Below are positions 55,381 to 64,000 of a DNA stretch of 64,000 nucleotides, piece by piece. The notes under the pieces are model-generated. The model saw only the letters and a list, made by a program, of their open reading frames with translations. It was not told the DNA's origin and made no database searches. The position numbers and the translations under genes are program-made. Position 1 is the stretch's first letter; every line of letters begins with the position of its first letter. Source of the DNA: Demequina sp. NBRC 110055 (GTDB lineage: Bacteria; Actinomycetota; Actinomycetes; Actinomycetales; Demequinaceae); contig NZ_BBRL01000004.1 of assembly GCF_002090135.1 (NCBI RefSeq), positions 1 through 64,000 of the forward strand, written 5' to 3'.

Positions 55381-56192
55381 GGGCTTCCTTCCTTGACGGC
55401 GGCAGATGCCGTGGCGGCGTCCGTCGGCACGTCAGGTGCCGGCTCGTCACCGTCCGCGGCGTCCGGGGCAACGCGCCCATTGTCCCGTATCCACCGCACG
55501 CCGACGAACAGGAAGAACGCCGCGAACAGCCACCACTCGAACGCGTACACGATCGAGCGGAAGTTCAGCTCGGTCTCGGGCTCGGGCGCGGGAATGGCTT
55601 GCAGTCCCTCCTCGGGCGTGTCAGTCACCAGCAGCGCCGAGTACATCGGGCTGTCCCAGTGCTGGGCGAACACCGCCGGCGAGAGCGTGTCAGCCAGGAA
55701 CGTGCCGTCGGGAGCGCCCTCGCTGGTCGATACCGATGCACCCTCGGAGCCGCGCAGGTAGCCGCTGAGCTCGGTAGCGCCGGAAGGGCCGCCCACTCGC
55801 GCGAGGTCATCCGCGGGAACCCAGCCCACCACCACGGGGAGCGTCGCTGCCTCCCCGGTGCCCGTCGCATCGGCCGCCACCGTAAAGGGCCGCACGACGA
55901 GAACGGCCTCAACGCCGGCGATGACGCGACCCCCGCCCACGAGGGCCGCATCGGCCTGGGTAAACGCTCCAGAGACGGTGACCGCCTTGCCCACACCGCC
56001 CTCGGCGGGGCTGGCAGGCGCCAGAGCGTCGGCGAGCGGCACGGCGTCGGCAGCCTCGACGGGATCACCGCCGTGGGTACCCACGCTCCACTGCCACGCG
56101 CCCAGCGCACCACACACGCCGAGGACCACCACGAGAGCCGCGACGACAGTCGACACGGGTCCCCAGCGGACGTCCCCTTGACGTGCGCTCAC
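55377..56192 (-). CDS. SURF1-family cytochrome oxidase assembly protein
   Basis: Membrane protein of 271 residues with one helix near 12-33 and another near the C-terminus (about 220-240), enclosing an extracytoplasmic domain; this topology and the motifs [30 protein letters not shown] and LSGYLRG fit SURF1. Known members help insert heme into cytochrome aa3 oxidase. A Ser/Asp/Ala-rich tail follows the second helix. GTG start at 56192 overlaps the upstream GGDEF gene (GTGA). This implies aerobic respiration. Confidence 0.85.
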   Translation of the reverse strand: MSARQGDVRWGPVSTVVAALVVVLGVCGALGAWQWSVGTHGGDPVEAADAVPLADALAPASPAEGGVGKAVTVSGAFTQADAALVGGGRVIAGVEAVLVVRPFTVAADATGTGEAATLPVVVGWVPADDLARVGGPSGATELSGYLRGSEGASVSTSEGAPDGTFLADTLSPAVFAQHWDSPMYSALLVTDTPEEGLQAIPAPEPETELNFRSIVYAFEWWLFAAFFLFVGVRWIRDNGRVAPDAADGDEPAPDVPTDAATASAAVKEGSP

Positions 56193-57337
56193 GCTTCGGC
56201 CCCCGCGGAGGGCTCGCGTACCGCCACTTGGTCACGTCCCTTCCGCTTGGCGTCATACAGCGCGTCATCCGCGCGGCGCACCGCGTAGCGTGCGCTGCCG
56301 GAGTGGTCGCCGGGGGTGAGACCGATCGACACTGTCACCCGGTGCGTGTGTCCATCGCAGGGCACCGGCGTGTCGGCGATGCCCTGGCGGATGCGCTCCA
56401 TCGTGCCCGTCGCCGCCTCGAGGGAGGCCTCGGCGAGCACGAAAATGAACTCTTCGCCTCCCCATCGTCCCACGGAATCGGTCAGGCGCAGCCCCGTGCG
56501 CAGGCGGGCGCCGATCTCCTCGAGGACCCGGTCGCCACACCCGTGGCCGAACTCGTCGTTGAGAACCTTGAAGTGGTCGAGGTCCGCGAGCGCCAGGCAA
56601 AAGTCGGCACCGTTCGCCCGCGACAGGCGCTCAAGGCTGTCCAGCACGGGGCGCCGTGTGGCGAGTCCCGTGAGCTCGTCCGTGTTGGCCAGCAACTCGG
56701 CACGCTCGGCGGCGTCGGCGGCCATGGCTCGCGCCTGTTCCACTCGATAATGGGCGAGCGCGGCTCCCATGAACAGAATGAAGGCGGTCAGCACCGCGTT
56801 GATGGAGAACAAGGTGTGCAGCAGCACCGTCGGCATCGCATAGAACAGGCCGGTCGCCGGCAGCAGGAACTGGCAGACCAGGAACGCCGCCAGGGTGATC
56901 ACGACCCACACCCACCGCCACACCCGCTGCCGTTCGGTCAGCATGATGTAGACCAGCTGGCCGCCGGTGAGAAGGAACAGGTGCGTGCCCGCCTCCCAGC
57001 CAAGGAAGGCCGTCGATGTCACCAGCTGGAGGGTGGGAATCCCGAACGCGATGAGAGCGGCCGCGAGGACGCGCCCCAGCCTGGCCAGCACGAGCCCACC
57101 CACATACAACGCGACCCAGACCAGGTGAAGGATGATGAGCGCGCCCAGGCCGATGATGTCGTACGTCATATAGAAAGCGGTGTACGACAGCGACACGATG
57201 AGGGCGAACAGCAAGAACGTGTGGGTCGTCGCTATGGCCCGGCCCGCGTCACCCGACAGCGCCCCCACCCGGCGATCGAGCACGCGCACGACCATGTCGG
57301 CGAACGTGCCGCGCGAGCGCGCATCAGTCGTGTCCAT
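56189..57337 (-). CDS. Membrane GGEEF diguanylate cyclase with intact I-site
   Basis: About 382 residues. Five or six helices span residues 30-190 in an integral sensor region like that of MASE-type cyclases, followed by a GGDEF domain. The active loop is GRWGGEEFIFV and the inhibitory RxxD is present as RLTD five residues before it, so product feedback is expected. It heads a coupled operon with SURF1, DUF3817 and guaA. The ATG at 57337 lies 12 bases after an AAGGA; the upstream ATG at 57349 is directly next to that AAGGA and therefore less likely. Confidence 0.87.
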   Translation of the reverse strand: MDTTDARSRGTFADMVVRVLDRRVGALSGDAGRAIATTHTFLLFALIVSLSYTAFYMTYDIIGLGALIILHLVWVALYVGGLVLARLGRVLAAALIAFGIPTLQLVTSTAFLGWEAGTHLFLLTGGQLVYIMLTERQRVWRWVWVVITLAAFLVCQFLLPATGLFYAMPTVLLHTLFSINAVLTAFILFMGAALAHYRVEQARAMAADAAERAELLANTDELTGLATRRPVLDSLERLSRANGADFCLALADLDHFKVLNDEFGHGCGDRVLEEIGARLRTGLRLTDSVGRWGGEEFIFVLAEASLEAATGTMERIRQGIADTPVPCDGHTHRVTVSIGLTPGDHSGSARYAVRRADDALYDAKRKGRDQVAVREPSAGAEA

Positions 57338-57499
57338 GGTGTCGCCCATTCCTTGCGGCGCCCCATGCGCGCCTCGCGCATCTCAGACGGGGCCCCGCGG
57401 CCTCAGCGCATTCCAGCCTAGTCAGCACCCCGTCGACGCGCCATGCCAAGCTGGCCGCACCTCACCCGATAGCGGGCGACCGCGAGCGCGAACCGGGCC

Positions 57500-57527
57500 T
57501 ATCGTCATGCGCGCGGGGCCCGCGCGC
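57500..57527 (+). promoter_or_regulatory. Candidate pta promoter and GC palindrome
   Basis: TATCGT at 57500-57505 could be a -10 box. Just downstream, GCGCGCGGG (57509-57517) and CCCGCGCGC (57519-57527) form a palindrome over the expected transcription start, five bases before the ribosome site AGGA. Operator or 5' structure; untested. Confidence 0.35.
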
Positions 57528-57544
57528 GTGACAGGATGGTGTGC

Positions 57545-59623
57545 GTGGCACGCTCCATTTACATCGCATCGGCCGAGGGAGACACGGGCAAGTCCACCGT
57601 GGCCCTGGGCATCACCAACCTGCTAACCCGCACCGTCGGCCGCGTGGGCATTTTCCGCCCCGTCGCCAGAGTCGCGGACGGTTCCGACTACGTCCTCGAC
57701 CTGTTGATCGGCCAAGAGGGCGTCGACACCGCCTATGACGACGCGATCGGCGTCACCTACGCCGACGTCCACGCCGACCCCGACGCGGCCCTCGCGACCA
57801 TCGTGTCGCGCTATCACGAGGTCGCCCGCGACTGCGATGTGGTCGTGATCGTCGGCACCGACTACACGGACGTCTCTGGCGCCGCCGAGTTTGCCTTCAA
57901 CGCGCGCATCGCCGCCAACCTCGGATCGCCCGTCGCGCTCGTCGTGCATGGGCGAGACCGCTCGCCCGAGGACGTCGCGCGCGTCGTCGAGCAGACGCGC
58001 CTGGACCTCGAGGAGGGCCACGCCCGCGTGGCGGCCGTCTTCGCCAACCGCTGCGAGCCCTCGCAGCTCGCCGCGGTGCGCGCGAGCCTCCCCGCCGATA
58101 TCGGCATGGGTGCCCTCCCCGAAGACCCCATCCTCACCGCGCCGCTGCTGAGCGCACTCGTCGAGGCCGTCGACGGCACCATGATCTCCGGCGACGAGGC
58201 GCTGCTATCGCGCGAGGTGCGCTCGGTGAACATCGGCGCCATGACCGCAGCGCACCTCCTCGAGCGCATCGATGACGGCGCCGTGGTCATCACGCCGGGC
58301 GACCGGTCCGACACTCTGCTCGCACTCCTGTCGGCACACGCCGCCGAGGGCTTCCCCGCGCTGACCGGCATCATCCTCAACGGGGGGTTCGCGCCGGAGC
58401 CCTCCATCGCCCGGCTCATCGAGGGCCTGGGCTCGTCGCTGCCGGTGATCACCACCGAGATCGGCACCTATGGCACCGCGCGGCGCTGCTGGAACACCCG
58501 TGGTCGTGTCTCGCGTGAGTCGACGCTAAAGGTCGACACCGCCCTCAGCATGTTCGAGCGTTACGTCGACGCCGATGCTTTGCTCGCGCTGCTCGATGTC
58601 GCGCGCACCGACGTGGTCACCCCACTCATGTTTGAGTACGACCTCCTGGACCGCGCGCGCACCTCGCGTCAGCACATCGTGCTTCCCGAGGGCGGCGACG
58701 ACCGCATCCTGCGTGCCGCGTCCACGCTGCTCACCCGCGACGTCGTGGACCTCACAATCCTGGGTCAGGACGCCGCGATCCGCTCGCGTGCGGGGGAACT
58801 GGGCCTTGACCTCGAGGCCGCCCGCATCGTCTCCCCCTCGGACCCCGACCTCGTCGAGCGTTTCGCGACCGAATACGCCGAGCTGCGCAAGGCCAAGGGC
58901 GTCACCATTGACCAGGCCCGCGACGTGGTCCAGGACGTGTCGATGTTCGGCACCATGATGGTGCGCCAGGGGCTTGCCGACGGCATGGTTTCCGGCGCCG
59001 CGCACACCACCGCGCACACCATCACGCCCGCGTTCCAGGTGATCAAGACCCCGCCGGGCGTCTCGATTGTCTCCTCGGTGTTCTTCATGTGTCTGCCGGA
59101 CAAGGTGCTGGTGTACGGCGACTGTGCCGTCAACCCCGACCCGACCGCGGAGCAGCTCGCCGACATCGCGATCTCGTCGGCCGAGACGGCCGCGCAGTTC
59201 CACATCGAACCGCGCATCGCGATGCTGTCGTACTCGACCGGCGAGTCCGGCTCGGGCCACGACGTCGACAAGGTCCGCGAGGCCACGCGCCTGGTGCGCG
59301 AGCGCCGCCCCGACCTGCTGGTGGATGGGCCGATGCAGTACGACGCAGCCGTCGAGCCGTCGGTCGCCGCCTCGAAGGCACCGAACTCCCCCGTCGCGGG
59401 CCGGGCCACGGTGCTGGTCTTCCCCGACCTCAACACGGGTAACAATACGTACAAGGCTGTCCAGCGCTCCGCCGGCGCCGTCGCCGTGGGCCCGGTCCTG
59501 CAGGGCCTGCGCAAGCCGGTCAACGACCTGTCGCGCGGCGCGCTCGTCCAGGACATCGTCAACACCGTCGCGATCACCGCGATTCAGGCACAGGGCCTCA
59601 AGGCCAAGGAGGGAGACGCGTGA
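57545..59623 (+). CDS. pta: Phosphate acetyltransferase, long form
   Basis: Interconverts acetyl-CoA and acetyl phosphate, about 692 residues. The long form has an N-terminal P-loop regulatory domain (SAEGDTGKSTVALGI near residue 10, a DRTGG-like middle domain) and a C-terminal PTA domain starting near 360 (FEYDLLDRARTSRQHIVLPEG), with VSGAAHTTAHTI and SYSTGESGSG for CoA/phosphate binding. The GTG at 57545 is preferred since AGGA lies eight bases upstream; an ATG at 57536 is in frame. Coupled to ackA by a GTGA overlap. Confidence 0.95.
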   Translation: MARSIYIASAEGDTGKSTVALGITNLLTRTVGRVGIFRPVARVADGSDYVLDLLIGQEGVDTAYDDAIGVTYADVHADPDAALATIVSRYHEVARDCDVVVIVGTDYTDVSGAAEFAFNARIAANLGSPVALVVHGRDRSPEDVARVVEQTRLDLEEGHARVAAVFANRCEPSQLAAVRASLPADIGMGALPEDPILTAPLLSALVEAVDGTMISGDEALLSREVRSVNIGAMTAAHLLERIDDGAVVITPGDRSDTLLALLSAHAAEGFPALTGIILNGGFAPEPSIARLIEGLGSSLPVITTEIGTYGTARRCWNTRGRVSRESTLKVDTALSMFERYVDADALLALLDVARTDVVTPLMFEYDLLDRARTSRQHIVLPEGGDDRILRAASTLLTRDVVDLTILGQDAAIRSRAGELGLDLEAARIVSPSDPDLVERFATEYAELRKAKGVTIDQARDVVQDVSMFGTMMVRQGLADGMVSGAAHTTAHTITPAFQVIKTPPGVSIVSSVFFMCLPDKVLVYGDCAVNPDPTAEQLADIAISSAETAAQFHIEPRIAMLSYSTGESGSGHDVDKVREATRLVRERRPDLLVDGPMQYDAAVEPSVAASKAPNSPVAGRATVLVFPDLNTGNNTYKAVQRSAGAVAVGPVLQGLRKPVNDLSRGALVQDIVNTVAITAIQAQGLKAKEGDA

Positions 59624-60756
59624 GCGTCAACTACGTCGGGCTCGCGCTCGTCCTCAACTGCGGTTCCAGCTCGGTCAAGTACCAGGTGGTCGACACCACC
59701 CAGGATGAGCCGCTCGCCGTCGCCCTCGTCGAGCGCGTCGCCAACCACACTGAGGCGATCCAGGAAATCATCGCAACACTGTCCGCCCCCGAGTCCGGCG
59801 TGGACCTGTCCAAGCTGACGGTCGTGGGCCACCGCGTGGTCCAGGGTGGCGCGGAGTTCTCCGCTCCTACGATCATCGACGACTCCGTCGAGCGCTCCAT
59901 CGCCCAGCTGTCGGTGCTCGCCCCGTTGCACAACCCCGGCCACGTCCAGGGCATTGCGGCGGCGCGCACCGCGTTCCCTCACATCCCGCACGTCGCGGTG
60001 TTCGACACCGCGTTCCACACGACCCTGCCCGAGGCCGCGTACACGTACGCGCTCGAGAGGAACGTGGCCCGCGAGCACGGCATCCGCAAGTACGGCTTCC
60101 ACGGCACCTCGCACGCCTACGTCTCGCGCGAATGCGCGCGGCTCATGGACCGCGATCCCCGCGACGTGAACATCATCACCCTGCACTTGGGGAACGGCGC
60201 CTCCGCCGACGCCGTCCAGGGCGGCCACGCGATCGACACCTCCATGGGCCTCACCCCTCTGGACGGCCTCGTCATGGGCTCGCGCACCGGCACCATCGAC
60301 CCCGCGGTCGTGTTCCACCTGCACCGTGCGGCGGGCATGACCATCGACGAGATCGACACGCTGCTGAACAAGCAGTCGGGCGTGCTGGGCCTGTGCGGCT
60401 ACTCGGATATGCGCGACGTGCATACGGCGATCGCCGAGGGATCGGCCGATGCCGCCCTCGCCTTGGACGTCTACACGCGTCGCATCAAGGGGTACGTGGG
60501 CCAATACATGGCGCTGCTGGGGACGACGGACGCGATTGTCTTCACCGCCGGTGTGGGCGAGAACGACCACATCGTGCGCGAGCAGTCGCTCGCGGGGCTC
60601 GAGGGCCTCGGCATCCAGATCGACCCCGAGCGCAATGAGGGCCGCAAGAAGGCCGCCACCCTCATCAGCACCGACGACTCGCGCGTCCAGGTGTGGGTCG
60701 TGCCCACCAACGAGGAGCGCGAGATCGCCCTCCAGTCGATCGCGGCGGTGTCCTAA
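59620..60756 (+). CDS. ackA: Acetate kinase
   Basis: Makes ATP and acetate from acetyl phosphate, 378 residues. The N-terminal LVLNCGSSSVKYQVV, GHRVVQGG with the substrate arginine, FDTAFHTTLP (catalytic aspartate), YGFHGTSHAYVS and HLGNGASADAVQGG loops are all present, followed by GLTPLDGLVMGSRTGTIDP. The GTG start overlaps pta and has AGGAGGGA upstream, a very strong site. The Pta-AckA pathway lets the cell excrete acetate or take it up. Confidence 0.96.
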   Translation: MSVNYVGLALVLNCGSSSVKYQVVDTTQDEPLAVALVERVANHTEAIQEIIATLSAPESGVDLSKLTVVGHRVVQGGAEFSAPTIIDDSVERSIAQLSVLAPLHNPGHVQGIAAARTAFPHIPHVAVFDTAFHTTLPEAAYTYALERNVAREHGIRKYGFHGTSHAYVSRECARLMDRDPRDVNIITLHLGNGASADAVQGGHAIDTSMGLTPLDGLVMGSRTGTIDPAVVFHLHRAAGMTIDEIDTLLNKQSGVLGLCGYSDMRDVHTAIAEGSADAALALDVYTRRIKGYVGQYMALLGTTDAIVFTAGVGENDHIVREQSLAGLEGLGIQIDPERNEGRKKAATLISTDDSRVQVWVVPTNEEREIALQSIAAVS

Positions 60757-60765
60757 CACCACCGT

Positions 60766-60793
60766 CCCCAGTGTGATGTATCCCACTGCGGGG
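60766..60793 (+). terminator. Possible terminator after ackA
   Basis: CCCCAGTG (60766-60773) pairs with CACT (60784-60787) and, past a two-base bulge, GGGG (60790-60793) around a ten-base loop. Weak but well placed ten bases after ackA. Confidence 0.35.
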
Positions 60794-60885
60794 CACGCCC
60801 CCTGGTGCGCCTTGGGGTGTCCCTGCGCCCGTAGGGTGGCATGAACGCTGCGGCACATGGCTGCGGCACCTGAGGAGCACCAGCG

Positions 60886-61683
60886 ATGATCGACGTCTCG
60901 GCGTGGGTGGCACACGCCACGCGGGAGCCCAGCGAAGAATTTTTGCGCGCGCTCGACCGACGCTGGCGTGACGGCATTGCGGTCGCGGCCGAGGGCCCCT
61001 GCCCGCCGCTCGCCGACCCGCTCCACTCGTTCGTCATCGCCCACGTCGACCGCGCCGCGCACAAGCGTCGCTGGCACCTGGTTGTGGTGCTTCCCGGCGA
61101 CGCGGGCACCCACGGCCACGGATTCACCCCGATGTCGGACCTCATCACCGGAGACATCTTCGGCCCGCAGTCCCTCGACGTGGTCCACTGCGGCACCACC
61201 TCAACACTCGCCACCGCGATGGAGCTCGCCAAGTCCGACCCCCACGTGCTCGCGGTGCCGGTGCTCACCGAGCGTCAGTTCGCCGACATCGACGTCTTTG
61301 ACGCTCACTCGGCTTCGCTCCTGCGCCCCGAGTACCACGGCGTCGTGCTGCCGTTCATGTATGCCCCGCTCGCGGAGCCCTTCGAGGAGACCGAGGAGCG
61401 CGAAGACCTGCTGCGGGCCTCGGGCTTCGGCACCTACACCATCGACGTCGACTTCACCGAGCATGAGCCGGCCGACGTCCACCGCAACGTCGCCGTCCTC
61501 CTCGAGGACCTGTGCGACGAGATCTCGTCGAATAAGGCCGATGCCGCCGCGAGGGTCCTCCTCAGCGCTCCCCTGTGGCCGCTCGTCACCGTCCGCGCCC
61601 CGGACACGTGGGACCCCGACCGTCACCTCAGCGCGAGCGCGGCCGCACTGACCGACGCCTCGGCGCCTCGCGAACTCCCGTAA
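60886..61683 (+). CDS. Unknown soluble protein, 265 residues
   Basis: Not recognised. No signal or membrane helix. The sequence is acidic with an alternating strand/helix pattern: WHLVVVLPGDAGTHGHG, a GDIFGPQSLDVVHCGTTSTLATAMELAKSDPHVLAV core, and a C-terminal DLCDEISSNKADAAARVLL helix. A GAGGAG ribosome site lies eight bases before the ATG. A TAGGGT at 60832-60837 could be its -10 box. It follows pta-ackA and converges with a glutamine amidotransferase; neither suggests a role. Confidence 0.65.
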   Translation: MIDVSAWVAHATREPSEEFLRALDRRWRDGIAVAAEGPCPPLADPLHSFVIAHVDRAAHKRRWHLVVVLPGDAGTHGHGFTPMSDLITGDIFGPQSLDVVHCGTTSTLATAMELAKSDPHVLAVPVLTERQFADIDVFDAHSASLLRPEYHGVVLPFMYAPLAEPFEETEEREDLLRASGFGTYTIDVDFTEHEPADVHRNVAVLLEDLCDEISSNKADAAARVLLSAPLWPLVTVRAPDTWDPDRHLSASAAALTDASAPRELP

Positions 61684-61700
61684 CGCGGCCTGCCGCCGCG
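61684..61700. terminator. Short convergent hairpin
   Basis: Six-base arms (61684-61689 with 61695-61700) and a five-base loop fill the 20-base gap between two convergent genes. Weak evidence. Confidence 0.3.
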
Positions 61701-61703
61701 CGA

Positions 61704-62384
61704 CTACCAGCGGGCGCGCAGGTAGTCGCGGATCATCAGCACGCCGGCGACGGCCGCCGCATCCGCGTGCGTCGCGGTCTGCTCGCGCAGTTCGGCCACG
61801 TCGATGCCCCGCGCCGTAAGTTCGAGGCTGTGCCCGATGAGCCAACGCTCGATCGCCTCGCCGTCGACCTCGGGGTGAAACTGGAGCGCCAAGCCGGCAC
61901 CGGATTCGAACGCCTGATGCGCAGTCGCGTCGGTCGAGGCCAGCAGCGTGGCGCCCTCCGGCAGGTCACACGTATCCCCGTGCCAGTGCAGCACCGGTGC
62001 CCCGGCGAGGTGACGCATCGACCCCGCCACGGCATCGGCCGTCAGCGTCACGGGCGCCCAGCCGATCTCGGCCACGCCGGGGCGCACCTCGGCCCCGAGC
62101 GCGGCCGCCATGAGTTGCGCTCCCAGGCACACGCCGACGGTCGCCCGCCCCGTCTCAAGACGGGCCGCGATCAGGGCGATCTCCTCGTCGAGGACGGGAT
62201 AGGCATCCCGGTCCCCCACACCGATCGGCCCGCCCAACACGACGGCGAGGTCGGCGTCGGCAGCATCGGCGAGGTCGTCGACTCCCGCGTCGAGGTAGGT
62301 CACCTTAAAACCGTGGGCGCGGATCTCCGCCTCCCACACGCCCAGGTCCTCGAAAGCGACGTGGCGGACCGCGACGCACCTCAC
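61704..62384 (-). CDS. Class I glutamine amidotransferase-like protein
   Basis: Protein of 226 residues with the class I glutaminase fold: oxyanion loop VVLGGPIGVGD, nucleophile cysteine in GVCLGAQLMA (about C95), and the His/Glu partners in LQFHPEVDGEA. Relatives act as stand-alone glutaminases or gamma-glutamyl hydrolases, for example of polyamine or amino-acid conjugates. The GTG at 62384 overlaps the upstream DUF3054 gene by four bases, so they are coupled. Longer in-frame starts shadow that gene. The partner synthase, if any, is not in this window. Confidence 0.83.
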   Translation of the reverse strand: MRCVAVRHVAFEDLGVWEAEIRAHGFKVTYLDAGVDDLADAADADLAVVLGGPIGVGDRDAYPVLDEEIALIAARLETGRATVGVCLGAQLMAAALGAEVRPGVAEIGWAPVTLTADAVAGSMRHLAGAPVLHWHGDTCDLPEGATLLASTDATAHQAFESGAGLALQFHPEVDGEAIERWLIGHSLELTARGIDVAELREQTATHADAAAVAGVLMIRDYLRARW

Positions 62385-62767
62385 GGCTTGAGGCCCCGCC
62401 GCTTGGCGAGGGCACCCGAGACCAGGCGCCAGCCCACCAGCCCCGCGCCCAGGAACGCCCCGGCGACGATGACGAAGGAGACCTGCACGCCCTGACCGGT
62501 CGCCGCGCGCAGCACCATGCCACCCACGAGTGTCGAGGCCCACACGATCGTGCCGGTGCGCTTCGCGTCGCACGGGCCGGTCCAGCCGCGAGCGATCACC
62601 CATCCCACGGCGGCTCCGGCAAGGAAGGGCCACGCCGTCGTCGCGAGGCCGAGGCCGTTCTCCCCGAGCACCCCCTCGTCGTGGCTGCGCCTGCCGATGA
62701 CAGAAAACAGCACGATCACACCGGCATCGAGGGCCGCGGCCCCCACGGCCGCCTCGCGAATCTTCAT
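62381..62767 (-). CDS. DUF3054 membrane protein
   Basis: A 128-residue protein with four hydrophobic helices (about 7-25, 43-60, 73-88 and 95-118). The opening AALDAGVIVLFSVIGRRSHDEG and the middle WPFLAGAAVGWVI with a following TGTIVWASTLVGG fit the DUF3054 family of actinobacteria, function unknown. It overlaps the amidotransferase gene by four bases and is divergent from the ABC-F gene with 39 bases between. Confidence 0.8.
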   Translation of the reverse strand: MKIREAAVGAAALDAGVIVLFSVIGRRSHDEGVLGENGLGLATTAWPFLAGAAVGWVIARGWTGPCDAKRTGTIVWASTLVGGMVLRAATGQGVQVSFVIVAGAFLGAGLVGWRLVSGALAKRRGLKP

Positions 62768-62794
62768 GCCGTCAGTGTGCCCCACGCACGCCCG

Positions 62795-62800
62795 TACCCT
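62795..62800 (+). promoter_or_regulatory. Candidate -10 box for leaderless ABC-F transcript
   Basis: TACCCT ends six bases before the GTG at 62807 without any ribosome site between, so the mRNA is probably leaderless. Confidence 0.45.
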
Positions 62801-62806
62801 TGTCGG

Positions 62807-64000
62807 GTGGCACATCTCCTCGGCGCGCAGTCCATCGGCCTCGACTTCGGCACCGGCACGGTCCTCACGGACGTGACCGTCGGCCTCGAGGACGGCGACC
62901 GCATCGGCATCGTCGGCTCGAACGGCGCGGGCAAGTCCTCGCTGATGGCGATCCTCGCGGGCCGCCTCGCACCCCACGACGGCCAGGTCACGGCGACGCG
63001 CGGCACCCGCGTGGGCGTCCTGGACCAGTCCGACCATGTGGACGAGTCCCTCACGGTGCTTGAGGCGATCGTGGGTGACGCCGATACCCACGAGTGGGCC
63101 GGCGACGCGCGCGTGCGCGACATCATGTCCGGCCTGGTGCCCGACCTTCCGGCCGATGCCGTGGTCGGGTCGCTCTCGGGCGGCCAGCAGCGACGGGTCG
63201 CCCTGGCAGCAGTCCTCACGGGCGAACACGACGTGGTCTTCCTCGATGAGCCCACCAACCACCTGGACGTCGAGGGGGTGGCGTGGCTCGCCGAGCACCT
63301 GAACCGCAGGTGGGCCCGCGGGCGCGGCGCGCTCGCCGTCGTCACCCACGACCGCTGGTTCCTCGACGCCGTCACCGACCGCACCTGGGAGGTGCACGAC
63401 GGCACGGTCGACATGTACGAGGGCGGTTATGCCGCCTACGTGCTGCAGCGCGTGGAGCGCGACCGCATCGCCGCGGCCACCGAGGCCAAGCGGCAGAACC
63501 TCATGCGCAAGGAGCTCGCGTGGCTCCAGCGCGGCGCCCCCGCGCGCACCTCGAAGCCCAAGTTCCGCATCGACGCCGCGAACGCGCTGATCGCCGACGT
63601 GCCTCCCGTGCGCGACCAGGTGCAACTGACCCGGATGGCGACCGCGCGCCTGGGCAAGGACGTGGTCGAGCTGATCCGTTGCTCGGTGTCGTATACGACC
63701 GCCGACGGCGCCACCAAGGACGTGCTGCACGAGGTCGACTGGAACATCGGCCCCGGCGAGCGCGTGGGGCTCCTGGGTGAAAACGGTGCAGGAAAGTCCA
63801 CGCTGCTGCGCCTCATCACGGGCGATCAGGAGCCCACCAGCGGGCGCGTGAAGACGGGCATGACCGTGCGCGTCGCGCAGCTCAGCCAGCAGCTCGCGGA
63901 GCTGGACCAGCATGCCGAGGAGCGCGTCTCCGGGGTCGTCAAGCAGTTCAGCTCCATCGAGCTCGCGGACGGCTCCGAGATGACCCCCACGCAGCTGCTC
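62807..64000 (+). CDS. ABC-F family ATPase, 3' end beyond the window
   Basis: The first 398 residues of a duplicated-ATPase protein without membrane helices. The first domain has Walker A GSNGAGKSS (about 38-46), the signature LSGGQQRRVALA, Walker B VVFLDEPTNHLD and the switch histidine in VVTHDRWFLD. A charged linker (about 205-270) follows, and the second Walker A is ENGAGKSTLLRLI. The wording fits ABC-F proteins of the Uup/EttA type that act on ribosomes or DNA. The start is the GTG reading VAHLLGAQSIG. The reading frame runs open to the last base. Confidence 0.9.
   Translation, partial: MAHLLGAQSIGLDFGTGTVLTDVTVGLEDGDRIGIVGSNGAGKSSLMAILAGRLAPHDGQVTATRGTRVGVLDQSDHVDESLTVLEAIVGDADTHEWAGDARVRDIMSGLVPDLPADAVVGSLSGGQQRRVALAAVLTGEHDVVFLDEPTNHLDVEGVAWLAEHLNRRWARGRGALAVVTHDRWFLDAVTDRTWEVHDGTVDMYEGGYAAYVLQRVERDRIAAATEAKRQNLMRKELAWLQRGAPARTSKPKFRIDAANALIADVPPVRDQVQLTRMATARLGKDVVELIRCSVSYTTADGATKDVLHEVDWNIGPGERVGLLGENGAGKSTLLRLITGDQEPTSGRVKTGMTVRVAQLSQQLAELDQHAEERVSGVVKQFSSIELADGSEMTPTQLL

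Noticed and set aside
59584..61188. A 534-codon minus-strand frame opposite ackA
   Set aside because: Antisense to acetate kinase with no recognisable protein features.

Overview
The window is high-GC DNA with strong G/C third positions, frequent GTG starts, many 4-bp ATGA/GTGA gene overlaps and several genes that look leaderless. Together with an actinobacterial-type malate dehydrogenase, a eukaryote-like NADP isocitrate dehydrogenase, and the order sucC-sucD-PerM-like-purN-purH-DUF3017, this points to a Gram-positive actinomycete. My best guess is Micrococcales (Demequinaceae or Cellulomonadaceae type), inferred from gene content only. No tRNA, rRNA, CRISPR array, insertion sequence or prophage was seen. 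Coding density is very high, and no gene-free stretch exceeds about 300 bases.
Layout. 100-2162: an exported SLH-repeat protein and a convergent family 2 glycosyltransferase. 2214-10755: a GlcNAc-disaccharide operon on the minus strand (ROK repressor, lipoprotein binding protein, two permeases, cytoplasmic GH3 hexosaminidase, ROK kinase, NagB, compact NagA). A near-perfect palindrome abuts the repressor start, and a strong hairpin lies between binding protein and permeases. 10915-25839: a cell-surface glycopolymer island with two paralogous polysaccharide pyruvyl transferases, three sulfotransferase-like proteins, three large GT2 + TagF-like fusion proteins, a hexapeptide acyltransferase with an apparent frameshift, and a decayed TagD-like cytidylyltransferase. 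26037-28343: mdh and icd. 28438-30521: a membrane acyltransferase and an aquaporin. 30634-37146: DUF3017, purH, purN, a PerM-like membrane protein, sucD and sucC.
37304-41730: a two-component system beside a divergent MMPL exporter. 41751-44466: L-lactate dehydrogenase, a small exported protein and a 2-oxoglutarate/Fe(II) oxygenase. 44567-48382: PcrA helicase and a membrane diguanylate cyclase. 48510-52504: a LuxR/histidine-kinase pair divergent from a PspC-domain membrane protein, probably an envelope-stress module. 52592-57337: a lipoprotein, then a tightly overlapped operon of diguanylate cyclase, SURF1, DUF3817 and guaA. 57545-60756: pta-ackA. 60886-64000: an unknown protein, a glutamine amidotransferase, a DUF3054 protein and the 5' part of an ABC-F ATPase.
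How it fits together. The sugar operon imports a GlcNAc-containing disaccharide, splits it in the cytoplasm and feeds fructose-6-phosphate, probably relying on a shared ABC ATPase encoded elsewhere. The surface island could build a phosphodiester-linked polymer carrying pyruvyl, sulfate and acyl groups. Pyruvylated wall polymers are the known ligand of SLH domains, so the first gene may encode a client of this polymer. The guaA operon links GMP synthesis to a c-di-GMP enzyme. ldh, pta and ackA indicate overflow or fermentative metabolism beside a TCA cycle.
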